A stretch of DNA of 64,000 nt from an uncultured Selenomonadaceae bacterium (GTDB taxonomy: Bacteria; Bacillota; Negativicutes; Selenomonadales; Selenomonadaceae). This document shows, one piece after another, positions 43,649-53,278 of this stretch. The stretch lies in assembly GCA_905233135.1 (NCBI GenBank), contig CAJOCQ010000011.1, forward strand, positions 62,001 through 126,000, in the 5' to 3' direction. A program made the position numbers and the translations under genes. Within the stretch, counting starts at the first letter, position 1, and each line of letters begins with the position of its first letter. The notes below the pieces were generated by a model. It was not told the origin of the DNA, ran no database searches, and was given only the letters and a program-made list of their open reading frames with translations.

Positions 43649-45874
43649 TTAATTGCGAAGAACTTTTTTTAATTCTTCCATAAGTTTTGAAATTTCAATA
43701 GGCTTGGCAATATGCCCGTTCATACCCGCGTTGTAGGCGGCTTTAATATCTTCGTCGAAGGCGTTGGCAGTCATCGCCAAAATTGGAATGTTCGCAAGGT
43801 TTTTATTTTCAAGTCGGCGAATAGTCGCCGTTGCCTCGTAGCCGTTCATTACGGGCATTTGCACGTCCATTAAAACTACGTCAAAATAATTTGCGCCCTT
43901 CGACTGCAAAGTTTTAACGGCGTCTTCGCCATTTACGGCGGTTTCAACTTCAAAGCCGCTCATTTCCAACATTGCCGTTGCAATTTCCCTGTTCACGTCA
44001 ATATCATCAACAAGCAAAATTTTTTTGCCGGCAATGTCTGAAATATCGTCATTTAGTTTTTCGTTTTGAAGTTGCCGCCCGACGGTGTTTAACAAAGTTT
44101 GATGAAGTTCGGAGCGAAAAACAGGCTTGTTGCAAAAAGCATTGACGCCCGCTTCAATCGCCTCTTCCTTAACAGAAATCCAATCGTACGCTGTCATTAA
44201 AATAACTGTAGGCTTATCGCCGACAAGCCGCCGAATTTGCCTAACAACTTCAATTCCGCCCAAATCAGGGAGCTTCCAATCAATGACGTACACGCCGAAT
44301 TTTTCGCCCATATCCGCCGAATGTTTTGCACGCAGTACCGCCTCTTTGCCAGAAAGTGTCCAAATCGGTTTCATACCGAACGCAGATAACATTTTGGCAA
44401 CGCCGTCGCAAGCGTCAAAATCATCGTCAACAACAAGCGCGTTAATCCCCTTCAATTCGGAAATGCTGAAGTCCTTTTCTTCGTCCTGCGCGATTTTAAA
44501 ATTTGCATTGACGATAAATTCAGAGCCCTTGCCGAGTTCGCTGACAACAGAAATTTTGCCGTGCATAAGGTCAACAATTCTTTTAGTGATAGCCATACCT
44601 AAGCCCGTGCCTTGAATCCCGTTGATTGTGGAATTTCTTTCACGGGTAAAAGCCTCAAAAACCGTTGCCGCAAATTCGGGCGTCATACCCATCCCGTTAT
44701 CTTTGACGCGAATTTCATAATTGCCATAACCTTCAAGTGCGCCGTCGAGTTGCGAAATTTTTACAAAAATTTTTCCGCCGGCTTGCGTATATTTAATTGC
44801 GTTGGATAAAAGATTTAACAAAATCTGATTCAGGCGCAATTTGTCGCAGATAATATTTTCATTGGTAACGCCGACCGCGTCCATAAAAAGTTCTTGCTGT
44901 TTCGCCTCCGCCTGCCCGATTATGATTGTGTTTAAATCGTGCAAAATTTTCGGCAAGCTGCAAATTGATTCGTCAAGCTCAATCTTGCCGCTTTCAATCC
45001 TTGACATTTCGAGTACGTCATTTATAAGAGAAAGTAAATGCTGGCTTGACGCCTTAATTTTCGACAGATATTCAGAAACTTTTACAACGTCGCCAACGTC
45101 CTTTAACGCCAAATCGGTAAAGCCAATAATAGCATTCATCGGCGTCCTTATATCGTGGCTCATTGAAGAAAGAAAGGCAGTTTTGGCGCGTGATTTTTCT
45201 TCGGCGGCGAGTTTTTCTTTTTCGAGATTTAAAATTTTTTCCTGCGCGAAACTTTCATTGAAATTTATAAAAATAAAAATATCTGCAAGAGTCAAGCCGT
45301 AAAAAAGCGGCAAGTTGCAACCTTCGCAAATTATAAAAGCAAGCGGGAACGCCGCAATTATTTTTGAATTGTTAAGTTGTTCCTTGAAAATTTTTTGGCG
45401 GTTGCGGTAGAAAAATAAAAGCAACGCGGCGACAGGGTACGCGCAATTTATCAGCAACATTAAATTAAAAAGTGCGCCGAATGTTACCAAAGAATTTTCA
45501 ACGCCGAAATATAAATTTGTAAGCGGCGTTGTTACAAGCAATAAAAAATTCAGCAGGAACGGCAAAATTATAAATATTCGGCGTTTAGGATTTTTCAGGT
45601 TATCGGATTTTTGATAAAGTTCCAAAAAGAAAAAAATTCTGAACGCCAAAAATTCCAGCAAGCCGAAATTTAAAATTTTTATAAAATAAATTGCCGTGTC
45701 ATTTTGCGGAATAAAAATTTCAATCGCGCAGGTTACGAAGTACGCAAGCTGAATTTTTAAAATTTGCGTGAAATTTTTTTGCAGGGCGGTTTCAGCAAAA
45801 TAAATTTGTTTGTAAAGCAGAACAGCAACCGCCGCCGCGCAAAATGCAACAGCGTAAATATAATTCAGTTCCAT
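43649..45874 (-). CDS. Membrane hybrid sensor histidine kinase with two receiver domains
   Basis: 741 residues. About seven hydrophobic segments (1-215) make a 7TM-type sensor, a short coiled coil leads to HisKA with the phospho-His in [16 protein letters not shown], then HATPase (N box [15 protein letters not shown]1 DNGMGM, G2 GTGLGMAI). Receiver 1 (about 480-600) keeps [10 protein letters not shown] and the Asp in YVIDWKLPD. Receiver 2 (about 617-741) has [11 protein letters not shown] and [13 protein letters not shown]. No Hpt protein is adjacent. The signal is unknown; closely related to the truncated kinase at 1-603. Confidence 0.92.
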   Translation of the reverse strand: MELNYIYAVAFCAAAVAVLLYKQIYFAETALQKNFTQILKIQLAYFVTCAIEIFIPQNDTAIYFIKILNFGLLEFLAFRIFFFLELYQKSDNLKNPKRRIFIILPFLLNFLLLVTTPLTNLYFGVENSLVTFGALFNLMLLINCAYPVAALLLFFYRNRQKIFKEQLNNSKIIAAFPLAFIICEGCNLPLFYGLTLADIFIFINFNESFAQEKILNLEKEKLAAEEKSRAKTAFLSSMSHDIRTPMNAIIGFTDLALKDVGDVVKVSEYLSKIKASSQHLLSLINDVLEMSRIESGKIELDESICSLPKILHDLNTIIIGQAEAKQQELFMDAVGVTNENIICDKLRLNQILLNLLSNAIKYTQAGGKIFVKISQLDGALEGYGNYEIRVKDNGMGMTPEFAATVFEAFTRERNSTINGIQGTGLGMAITKRIVDLMHGKISVVSELGKGSEFIVNANFKIAQDEEKDFSISELKGINALVVDDDFDACDGVAKMLSAFGMKPIWTLSGKEAVLRAKHSADMGEKFGVYVIDWKLPDLGGIEVVRQIRRLVGDKPTVILMTAYDWISVKEEAIEAGVNAFCNKPVFRSELHQTLLNTVGRQLQNEKLNDDISDIAGKKILLVDDIDVNREIATAMLEMSGFEVETAVNGEDAVKTLQSKGANYFDVVLMDVQMPVMNGYEATATIRRLENKNLANIPILAMTANAFDEDIKAAYNAGMNGHIAKPIEISKLMEELKKVLRN

Positions 45875-45889
45875 AATCTAAAATCCCAA

Positions 45890-46522
45890 TCACGGCGATT
45901 GAAGGTCAATAAACAAAATTTCGCCGTCATCAAAAGTCAGAAAGTCTTGAGAAATATCAATAATTTTTTTGCCGCCGAGCGTGTCGCCAATTTCGAGAAT
46001 CAGATTTTCGGCGGCAGAATTTTTATCATTAGAAATCATTTGAATAAGTGCAGATTTTTTATAGCCGACAATGGCAGTACCGCGCAGAATAAATTTTTCA
46101 GAAAGTTTAGGTTGCTCCTGCGCGACGGGCGGAATAATAACAGGTTGAACAGTTGGAATTTCGGCGGGCGAGGGAGTTTCAATTTTTTCTTTTTGAGGAA
46201 CTTTGAAAGGGTCGTGAACGACTAATTCTTCAGAATTTGCGCCGAGAACAACAGTAATATTTTTATCGGCGGAAGAATTTTTGGCGTTTTTGACGGCGAC
46301 AACTTTTTTATCGTTGGCAACAGGCGCTGGCGTTTCAACATTTTCAACATTTTCGACGGGCGCGGGATTTTCCGCAATATTAACTTGTTCGCCTCCGCTG
46401 TCATCGCTGAAAAACAAAGCTACCGCCGCAATAAAACAAATTAAAAGCCCGCCGAATCGCAAGGGATTTTCTTTTAATTCGTTTAAATCTTTCTGCCAAA
46501 AATTTTTGAGTTTATCGGACAT
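45890..46522 (-). CDS. Bitopic membrane protein, GspC/PilP-like
   Basis: 210 residues: cytoplasmic N-terminus, one membrane helix (GLLICFIAAVALFF, about 24-38), a long Pro/Val/Asn-rich linker, then a small beta domain (FILRGTAIVGYKKSALIQMI; LEIGDTLGGKKIIDI; DFLTFDDGEILFIDL) resembling the homology region of type II secretion GspC or type IV pilus PilP. No other secretion genes lie near. It sits 15 bases upstream of the hybrid kinase and is probably co-transcribed with it. Assignment is tentative. Confidence 0.6.
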   Translation of the reverse strand: MSDKLKNFWQKDLNELKENPLRFGGLLICFIAAVALFFSDDSGGEQVNIAENPAPVENVENVETPAPVANDKKVVAVKNAKNSSADKNITVVLGANSEELVVHDPFKVPQKEKIETPSPAEIPTVQPVIIPPVAQEQPKLSEKFILRGTAIVGYKKSALIQMISNDKNSAAENLILEIGDTLGGKKIIDISQDFLTFDDGEILFIDLQSP

Positions 46523-46554
46523 TAATTAAACTCCTGAAAATTTTTTATATAAAA

Positions 46555-46828
46555 TGGAGGGCGCACAGGACGTGCGCCCCGTAATGCGCAGGATGCGCGG
46601 CAAATTTCTAATTTGTTAAATTAAAATTGCAACCGGTTAATGCCGGTAATATCCGCCCGTCATTAAAGCCGCAGCTTGTCCTTTTTTAGAAGCGTGGGAA
46701 AAAGTTTGCGCCCCAAAGGGGGCATCCTGTTACCAAGAGCGTTCCGAAACCGAGCGGCCCTGACGGGCGAAAAAAAGCACTTTTTCTTTGGTTCTTTCTT
46801 TTTTTGCTTCGGAAAAAAGAAAGAACAT
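46555..46828 (+). repeat. Composite intergenic element, copy C (full length, + orientation)
   Basis: This occupies the gap 46523-46861. Modules as in copy A: GGGCGCACAGGACGTGCGCCC hairpin (46560-46580, written as overlapping halves), TGCGCAGGATGCGCGG (about 46585-46600), core closed by CGCCCGTCA (46654-46662) and TGACGGGCG (46761-46769) with an inner GCCCC-AAAG-GGGGC hairpin, then GTTCTTTC...GAAAGAAC (46792-46826). It runs toward the 3' end of pyrG. Confidence 0.8.
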
Positions 46829-46861
46829 TTAATATTTAAAAATTAAATAATAGAAAAAATT

Positions 46862-48579
<1,718 letters not shown>

Positions 48580-48580
<1 letters not shown>

Positions 48581-48885
48581 TATTCTTCTTCAGATTTATC
48601 AAATTGCGAAAGTGATTTACGAGTTGCGCCGCGCTTTTTAACGTCGGGCGGATTCCATTCGGCGAGCCCCCATTTGCCGTCGGCAATATGTTGAAAGCGG
48701 CTATCCATATTTATCATTGTGTACACTTCGGAAATTGCCGCCGCCTCATTCTGCAACGATTTATTTTTCTTTTTGAGAACGTCCAAAATTAAATCTCTGT
48801 AAAAAATCGGATTATCTTTGCCCGCGTCATTCAAAATTTTGTACGCTAAATCCAATTCTGTCATTTCTTCAAAATCTTTAGCCAA
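48580..48885 (-). CDS. rpoE: RNA polymerase delta subunit
   Basis: 101 residues containing the HARE-HTH fold (MTELDLAYKILNDAGKDNPI; EAAAISEVYTMINMDSRFQH; DGKWGLAEW). In Firmicutes delta increases promoter selectivity and recycling of RNA polymerase. The long acidic tail of the B. subtilis protein is missing; only a short DKSEEE remains. The pyrG neighbour supports the call. Confidence 0.87.
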
Positions 48886-48907
48886 TGAAAAAACTTCCTT
48901 TCAGTCA

Positions 48908-48998
48908 GTTTTAGGGTTCCAAGGTTCCAGTGGAAAGGGAAGAGGGATTTGTAATTTTCACTAATCCCTATATCCTTTGAACCCTTGAACCCTTAAAC
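48908..48998. repeat. Low-complexity inverted repeat, GGGTTCCAAGGTTCCAG type
   Basis: The left half (GGGTTCCAAGGTTCCAGTGG, then AAAGGGAAGAGGGATTTGTAA) pairs loosely with the right half (AATCCCTATATCCTTTGAAC). Its left half is almost the exact reverse complement of the right half of the element at 58110-58200, so both come from one dispersed family. Confidence 0.7.
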
Positions 48999-49673
48999 AG
49001 AGCCGCCTAAATTTTCAAGCGAATCAATAACAACAACGCAATTTGGCTTCACGTTATGCATAACGAAAAGCATTTTAGCTTCAGGAATTGCAACGCAGCC
49101 GCCCGTCCAAGTTTTTTTATCGCCGAGACAGTGCAGGAAAATCGCCGAGCCTTTGCCCGCCGTGCCCTGTTCGTTGTAGCTGATATTCAAGCAGTAAATA
49201 TAATTCAGGTTGTAATCAATCAAATGTTCGCTGTCAGCTTTATTGAGCGCGGGAAAATCTTTAATGTTTACCATTTCGTTATACTTGTATTTGGCGTCGC
49301 CGCTCCAATAAATATTTTCGTCAACTTGAGTATAAGGTAAGCGGCAACCGGGATTGGTTGCAATACCGAACGCCTTTGTAAAATAAAAAGTTCCAACGGG
49401 CGTTTTGTTATCGCCTTCCCTGGTTTTGCCGAGCCCTTCTTTGCCTATAAAGCCAGGCGTTGACATAATTTGTTGCCAGTTGCCGTAAGCGTCTTTTTCG
49501 TGCATAGAAATCCAAGCGGTAGTTTTTTCGCCGACCTGAGCGACTACAAAAAGTTGATTGGCATTTTGAGCGGCGGGCAAATTTTTAATCCATTGCGGCG
49601 ACTCCTGCGCGAAAACTTTATTAATTAACAAAAAATTCACCACCAACATTAACGCAAAAAATTTTTTTAACAA
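48993..49673 (-). CDS. Exported YkuD-type L,D-transpeptidase-like protein
   Basis: 226 residues. Signal peptide (KKFFALMLVVNFLLINKVFA), then a YkuD/ErfK-like domain: GKEGLGKTREGDNKTPVGTF near the middle and the catalytic region FLHCLGDKKTWTGGCVAIP with the nucleophilic Cys. This layout matches a divergent YkuD branch of exported bacterial proteins. TTG start with AAGGAG upstream. A second, different YkuD protein is encoded at 6368. Confidence 0.82.
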   Translation of the reverse strand: MLKKFFALMLVVNFLLINKVFAQESPQWIKNLPAAQNANQLFVVAQVGEKTTAWISMHEKDAYGNWQQIMSTPGFIGKEGLGKTREGDNKTPVGTFYFTKAFGIATNPGCRLPYTQVDENIYWSGDAKYKYNEMVNIKDFPALNKADSEHLIDYNLNYIYCLNISYNEQGTAGKGSAIFLHCLGDKKTWTGGCVAIPEAKMLFVMHNVKPNCVVVIDSLENLGGSV

Positions 49674-49758
49674 GTCAAAAACTCCTTAAGTAAATTTTTT
49701 ATTGCGGATTAATTTTCACCATCATTACAATATTAAAATATTTGTCGTCAATTCGCAC

Positions 49759-50190
49759 TTAGTCACGGAATAAGCCCTCATGAACAAAGCCGGCTTTTTC
49801 GTAACTTCTTATAGCCTGCTTGTTACTTTCAAACGCCCGCAAAAAAATTTTGTGCAAATTCAAAGTTTCAAAGCCGTATTGACAAATTAATTTGCAAGAT
49901 TCAGTACCGTACCCGCGATTAACAGTCTCATCAACGCCTATAAAAATTCCAAATTCTGCCTTGTTATGGTTGTAGTCAATATCCCGCAAATAAGTCGAGC
50001 CAATATCTTTTCCCGTTGAATTTTCGACAATAATAAATTGAATTGCCTTGCCTGTTTCAATCATTGTCTCAACCCACTTCAAATGCCCTTCGCGGGTAAA
50101 AAGTTTTTGGTAGATAAAATTATTGCGAACGCGGGGATTATTGCGCCATTGAATAATATTTTCTGTATCAGAAATTTCCATTAGGCGCAA
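49759..50190 (-). CDS. GNAT N-acetyltransferase (PseH/RimJ-like), frame interrupted at a G9 tract
   Basis: The open frame (from TTG 50190) gives most of a GNAT fold: LRLMEISDTENIIQWRNNP, FGIFIGVDETVNRGYGTESC for acetyl-CoA binding and NKQAIRSYEKAGFVHEG. This resembles sugar N-acetyltransferases such as PseH. Its natural start is ATG 50242 behind AAGGAG, 14 bases after argS: MSFELNCASKN then the G9 tract (50201-50209). As sequenced that frame stops after about 24 codons. With eight G it would read through into ALRLMEIS. The TTG has no ribosome site. So the gene appears phase-variable and OFF in this sequence. Confidence 0.8.
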   Translation of the reverse strand: MRLMEISDTENIIQWRNNPRVRNNFIYQKLFTREGHLKWVETMIETGKAIQFIIVENSTGKDIGSTYLRDIDYNHNKAEFGIFIGVDETVNRGYGTESCKLICQYGFETLNLHKIFLRAFESNKQAIRSYEKAGFVHEGLFRD

Positions 50191-50200
50191 TGCTATAATA

Positions 50201-50209
50201 CCCCCCCCC
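50201..50209 (-). repeat. G9 homopolymer at the 5' end of the GNAT gene
   Basis: Nine C on the + strand, read as nine G in the gene. Position and length fit slipped-strand mispairing; a change of -1 (or +2) restores one continuous frame from ATG 50242. Confidence 0.8.
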
Positions 50210-50255
50210 GTTTTTGGAAGCGCAATTTAACTCAAATGACATAGTAAAAAACTCC

Positions 50256-51914
50256 TTACATTGAAGTTGGCGCAGAAACGCCCAATAAGTTCAGCGCGTG
50301 CTTGATTGTATGCGCGGTAATTTTTATTAAAGCAAGGCGCGCCTTTGCAAGTTCAGTTTCAACACCGATAATTCTGCAATCTCTGTAAAAGCTGTGGAAT
50401 TGCGCCGCCAAATCGTAAACATAGCGGGCAATACGTTGAGGCGCGTATTCTTCGGCGGCTTTTTCAATTTCGGCAGGGTATTCAAAAATTTTGTTAATTA
50501 AATCTTTTTCTGCTTCAGTAGTCAACAAATTAAAATTCGGAGCGGCGTCAAGCTTTAAATTATTTTCTTCCGCCTGTTTGAAAATGCTGCAAATTCGGGC
50601 ATGCGCGTACTGAATGTAGTAAACGGGATTTTCGCTGCTTTGCTTTTTTGCCAAATCCAAATCAAAATCCAGTTGGCTGTCAATCGAACGCATTAAGAAA
50701 AAATATCTTGCCGCGTCAGTGCCGACTTCTTCCATAAGTTCGCGCAGAGTAATACTTTCGCCCGTACGTTTCGACATTTTGACGAGTTCTCCGCCGCGAT
50801 ACAGTGAAACCATTTGCAACAATAAAATTTTTAATTTATTGGCGTCGAAGCCGAGCGCAGTCATAGCCGCCTTAACTCTTGCAATGTAGCCGTGATGGTC
50901 CGCGCCCCAAAGGTTTATCATTTGACTGAAGCCGCGCTCATATTTATTTTTGTGGTAGGCAATATCAGCCGCCAAGTAAGTCGGCACGCCGTTTTCACGA
51001 ATAACCACTCGGTCTTTATCGTCGCCGTACTTTGTAGATTTTAACCAGAGCGCACCGTCTTTTTCGTAAATTTCGCCGCGTTCGCGCAGAACCTTTACCG
51101 CGTCGTTAATTTTTTGCGGGTGCAAAATTCTTTCACTGAACCAAACATCAAATTCAACGCGGAAATTCGACAAATCTTTTTTAAGTTCGTTAAGTTTATT
51201 TTGGTAAGCAAGATTTTCAAGAACGGGCAGGCGTTCTTCTTCGGGAAGTTCCAAATATTTATCGCCGTAATGTTCGACAATTTTTTTTGCAGTGTCGATA
51301 ATATCTGCGCCGTGATAACCGTTTTCGGGAAATTCAACCTTTTCTCCGAGCAATTCCAAATAACGCGCGTTTACTGACTTTGCAAGATTTTCCATTTGAT
51401 TTCCCGCGTCATTAATATAATATTCGCTGACAACGTGATAACCCGCCGCACGCAAAATATTTACAATAGCTGAACCTGCCGCCGCGCCGCGCCCGTGTCC
51501 AACGTGCAAAAGTCCCGTAGGATTTGCGCTGACATATTCAATTTGAATTGGAACATTTTTTTTGTCGGGGAGTTGCCCGAACTTTTCGCCCATATCATAA
51601 ATTTCTTTCAGCCTGCCAAAAATTACTTCCTGTTTAATATAAAAATTCAAAAAGCCCGCGCCCGCAATTTCAACTTTTTCTATACAATCTGCCGAAATAA
51701 CGGCTTTAATTTCTTCAGCAATTTGTTTAGGGCTCATATGAAAAATTTTAGCAGATTTCATTGCAAAGTTGGTTGAGAAGTCGCCAAATTCTTTTTTCGG
51801 CGGCACTTCCAAAGAAATTTCAGGCAAGTCGCCCTCAAGTTTAAAAGTTCCCGCTTTTATCGACAGTTCAACCGCCGAATTTATCGCGTTAATAATTTCT
51901 GTTTTTACGTCCAA
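50256..51914 (-). CDS. argS: Arginyl-tRNA synthetase
   Basis: 552 residues from TTG 51914 (GGGAAGGG seven bases upstream), matching the family's usual length. Class I motifs: HVGHGRGAAAGSA (HIGH) and VKMSKRTGES (KMSKS), an N-terminal Add-1 domain (ISLEVPPKKEFGDFSTNFA) and a DALR anticodon domain ending in HALNLLGVSAPTSM. The frame stays open 47 codons further (to 52055), encoding basic residues that could be a real extension, but no start there has a well-spaced ribosome site. A promoter lies about 210 bases upstream, leaving a long leader. Confidence 0.94.
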   Translation of the reverse strand: MDVKTEIINAINSAVELSIKAGTFKLEGDLPEISLEVPPKKEFGDFSTNFAMKSAKIFHMSPKQIAEEIKAVISADCIEKVEIAGAGFLNFYIKQEVIFGRLKEIYDMGEKFGQLPDKKNVPIQIEYVSANPTGLLHVGHGRGAAAGSAIVNILRAAGYHVVSEYYINDAGNQMENLAKSVNARYLELLGEKVEFPENGYHGADIIDTAKKIVEHYGDKYLELPEEERLPVLENLAYQNKLNELKKDLSNFRVEFDVWFSERILHPQKINDAVKVLRERGEIYEKDGALWLKSTKYGDDKDRVVIRENGVPTYLAADIAYHKNKYERGFSQMINLWGADHHGYIARVKAAMTALGFDANKLKILLLQMVSLYRGGELVKMSKRTGESITLRELMEEVGTDAARYFFLMRSIDSQLDFDLDLAKKQSSENPVYYIQYAHARICSIFKQAEENNLKLDAAPNFNLLTTEAEKDLINKIFEYPAEIEKAAEEYAPQRIARYVYDLAAQFHSFYRDCRIIGVETELAKARLALIKITAHTIKHALNLLGVSAPTSM

Positions 51915-52132
51915 AATTTTTCCCTTCCCGATTGATAATTTTTTGGGTTCAAATTTAATTTTTGCTTTACCTTCGCCAACTTCCTCTCTTCGTTTTTTTT
52001 TAACTAAATGCATAAATGATTTAATGAGTCTAAAAATTTTAATCACTGCTCCCAAAATAAAAATTAGCTGTTACGCCAAATACGCCGCCTTGATTGACGG
52101 CGCAAAAAAACTTTTTAAAGATATTTTTGACA

Positions 52133-52161
52133 ATTATACAATGACGCCGCGTTAATGTCAA
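52133..52161 (-). promoter_or_regulatory. Consensus promoter of argS with a roughly 210-base leader
   Basis: On the minus strand TTGACA, 17 bases, TATAAT. The leader between it and TTG 51914 contains GCGCCGTCAATCAAGGCGGCG, which can form a small hairpin; no known riboswitch or T-box sequence was recognised. Confidence 0.75.
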
Positions 52162-52164
52162 AAA

Positions 52165-52200
52165 TAGGTGTTAGGGATTAGGTTTTAGGTGTTAGGGATT
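52165..52200. repeat. Short TAGGTGTTAGGGATTAGG repeat between argS and rnhB
   Basis: TAGGTGTTAGGGATTAGG, then TTTTAGGTGTTAGGG: one arm of the repeat family seen at 27624-27705, without its partner arm. Confidence 0.55.
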
Positions 52201-52202
52201 TG

Positions 52203-52211
52203 TGGTATAAT
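52203..52211 (+). promoter_or_regulatory. Extended -10 promoter of rnhB
   Basis: TGGTATAAT, about 30 bases before the ATG. Confidence 0.6.
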
Positions 52212-52239
52212 TTAAAAAAATTAATTGAGCGGTGTTGAA

Positions 52240-52917
52240 ATGACGATAAAAAAATTAAATCTTGACGAAGATAAAGCCCGCGTCGAACAACTTTACAAAT
52301 TTGAAAACGAATTGCGCGCCGAAGGTTATAATTTAATTGCGGGCGTTGACGAGGCAGGGCGCGGCGCACTTATTGGCGCGGTTGTAATCGGCGCGGTAAT
52401 TTTGCCTCCGAATTTGTATTTGGAAAATCTTGACGATTCAAAAAAACTTTCGCCGCAAATTCGAGAAAAACTTTATAACGAAATTATTTCCAACGCCGTA
52501 AGCGTTGCAAGCGTCGCCGTCAGCGTCGAAGAAATTGACAAGCTGAATATTTATCAAGCTACGCTTAACGGTATGATTAAGGCAGTAAATTGTTTGCCCG
52601 TCAAGCCTGATTTTGTTTTGGCGGACGCTATGAATTTACACTTCAAAAATAAAATTCAATCTCGCGCGTTAATTCACGGCGATGCACTTTCTGCAAGTAT
52701 TGCCGCCGCGTCGATTGTTGCAAAAGTTACGCGCGACAGATTGACTGAAGATTGGAGCAAAATTTTTCCGCAATACGGTTTTGAAAAAAATCGCGGCTAC
52801 GGTACTAAGGAACATTTGGCGGCTATTGAAAAATTCGGATTTACGCCCTTGCACAGAAAAACTTTTGAGCCTTATAAAAGTTCGCTTAGGCAAAATGTGC
52901 AGTTGGAATTGTTTTAA
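52240..52917 (+). CDS. rnhB: Ribonuclease HII
   Basis: 225 residues from ATG 52240. Type II RNase H: active-site Asp-Glu in IAGVDEAGRGALIGAVV, then LDDSKKLSP, SIAAASIVAKVTRDRL and the closing NRGYGTKEHL. The usual GRGPLAGPV motif is changed to GRGALIGAV, a mild divergence. It removes ribonucleotides and RNA primers from DNA. Divergent from argS. ATG is chosen over TTG 52225. Confidence 0.93.
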   Translation: MTIKKLNLDEDKARVEQLYKFENELRAEGYNLIAGVDEAGRGALIGAVVIGAVILPPNLYLENLDDSKKLSPQIREKLYNEIISNAVSVASVAVSVEEIDKLNIYQATLNGMIKAVNCLPVKPDFVLADAMNLHFKNKIQSRALIHGDALSASIAAASIVAKVTRDRLTEDWSKIFPQYGFEKNRGYGTKEHLAAIEKFGFTPLHRKTFEPYKSSLRQNVQLELF

Positions 52918-52943
52918 AATTTTTTAATTTAACAAGTCGGCAT

Positions 52944-53215
52944 TTCTTTCTTTTTGGAAAAAGAAAGAAACAGCAAATGCTCTTACTCATCGCATTTGCA
53001 GGCAAAGAAAGAAAAACTCCCGACCCGCTAGAACCGCCATCACGGCGGTTGACGCGGGCGGCGCGAGCTGAAGCTCATTAATCATTCGCTTCGCATCGTG
53101 TGCGCCGTTCACTAGCAAGCGCGTACATTTTCAGGTTGCAATTACAAGCTTGCAAAGTAGAAATTGCCGCGCGTCCTGCGCGAGGGTACGAGGCGCACCT
53201 CCTGTGCGCCCTCCG
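52944..53215 (-). repeat. Composite intergenic element, copy F (reverse orientation, rearranged core)
   Basis: This fills the gap 52918-53278. From the left: TTTCTTTC...GAAAGAAA hairpin (52948-52971), a core flanked by CCCGACCCGC (53020) and GCGGGCGGC, with an internal ACCGCC-ATCA-GGCGGT hairpin (53032-53050), further GC-rich stems, the CGCGCGTCCTGCGCG palindrome (about 53168-53183) and GAGGCGCACCTCCTGTGCGCCCTC (53189-53213). Modules match the other copies in reversed order. No gene seen. Confidence 0.65.
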
Positions 53216-53278
53216 AAATTTCTTTTTATAAAAAAATTTTTTTATGATTAAATTACCATTTCAAAAGGAGTTGAGACA

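Noticed and set aside
51915-52055. 47-residue basic N-terminal extension of ArgS
   Set aside because: The frame is open but no start in it has a properly spaced ribosome site, while TTG 51914 does and gives the usual length.
51915-52126. T-box or other riboswitch in the long argS leader
   Set aside because: No T-box sequence and no terminator/antiterminator pair could be recognised by eye.
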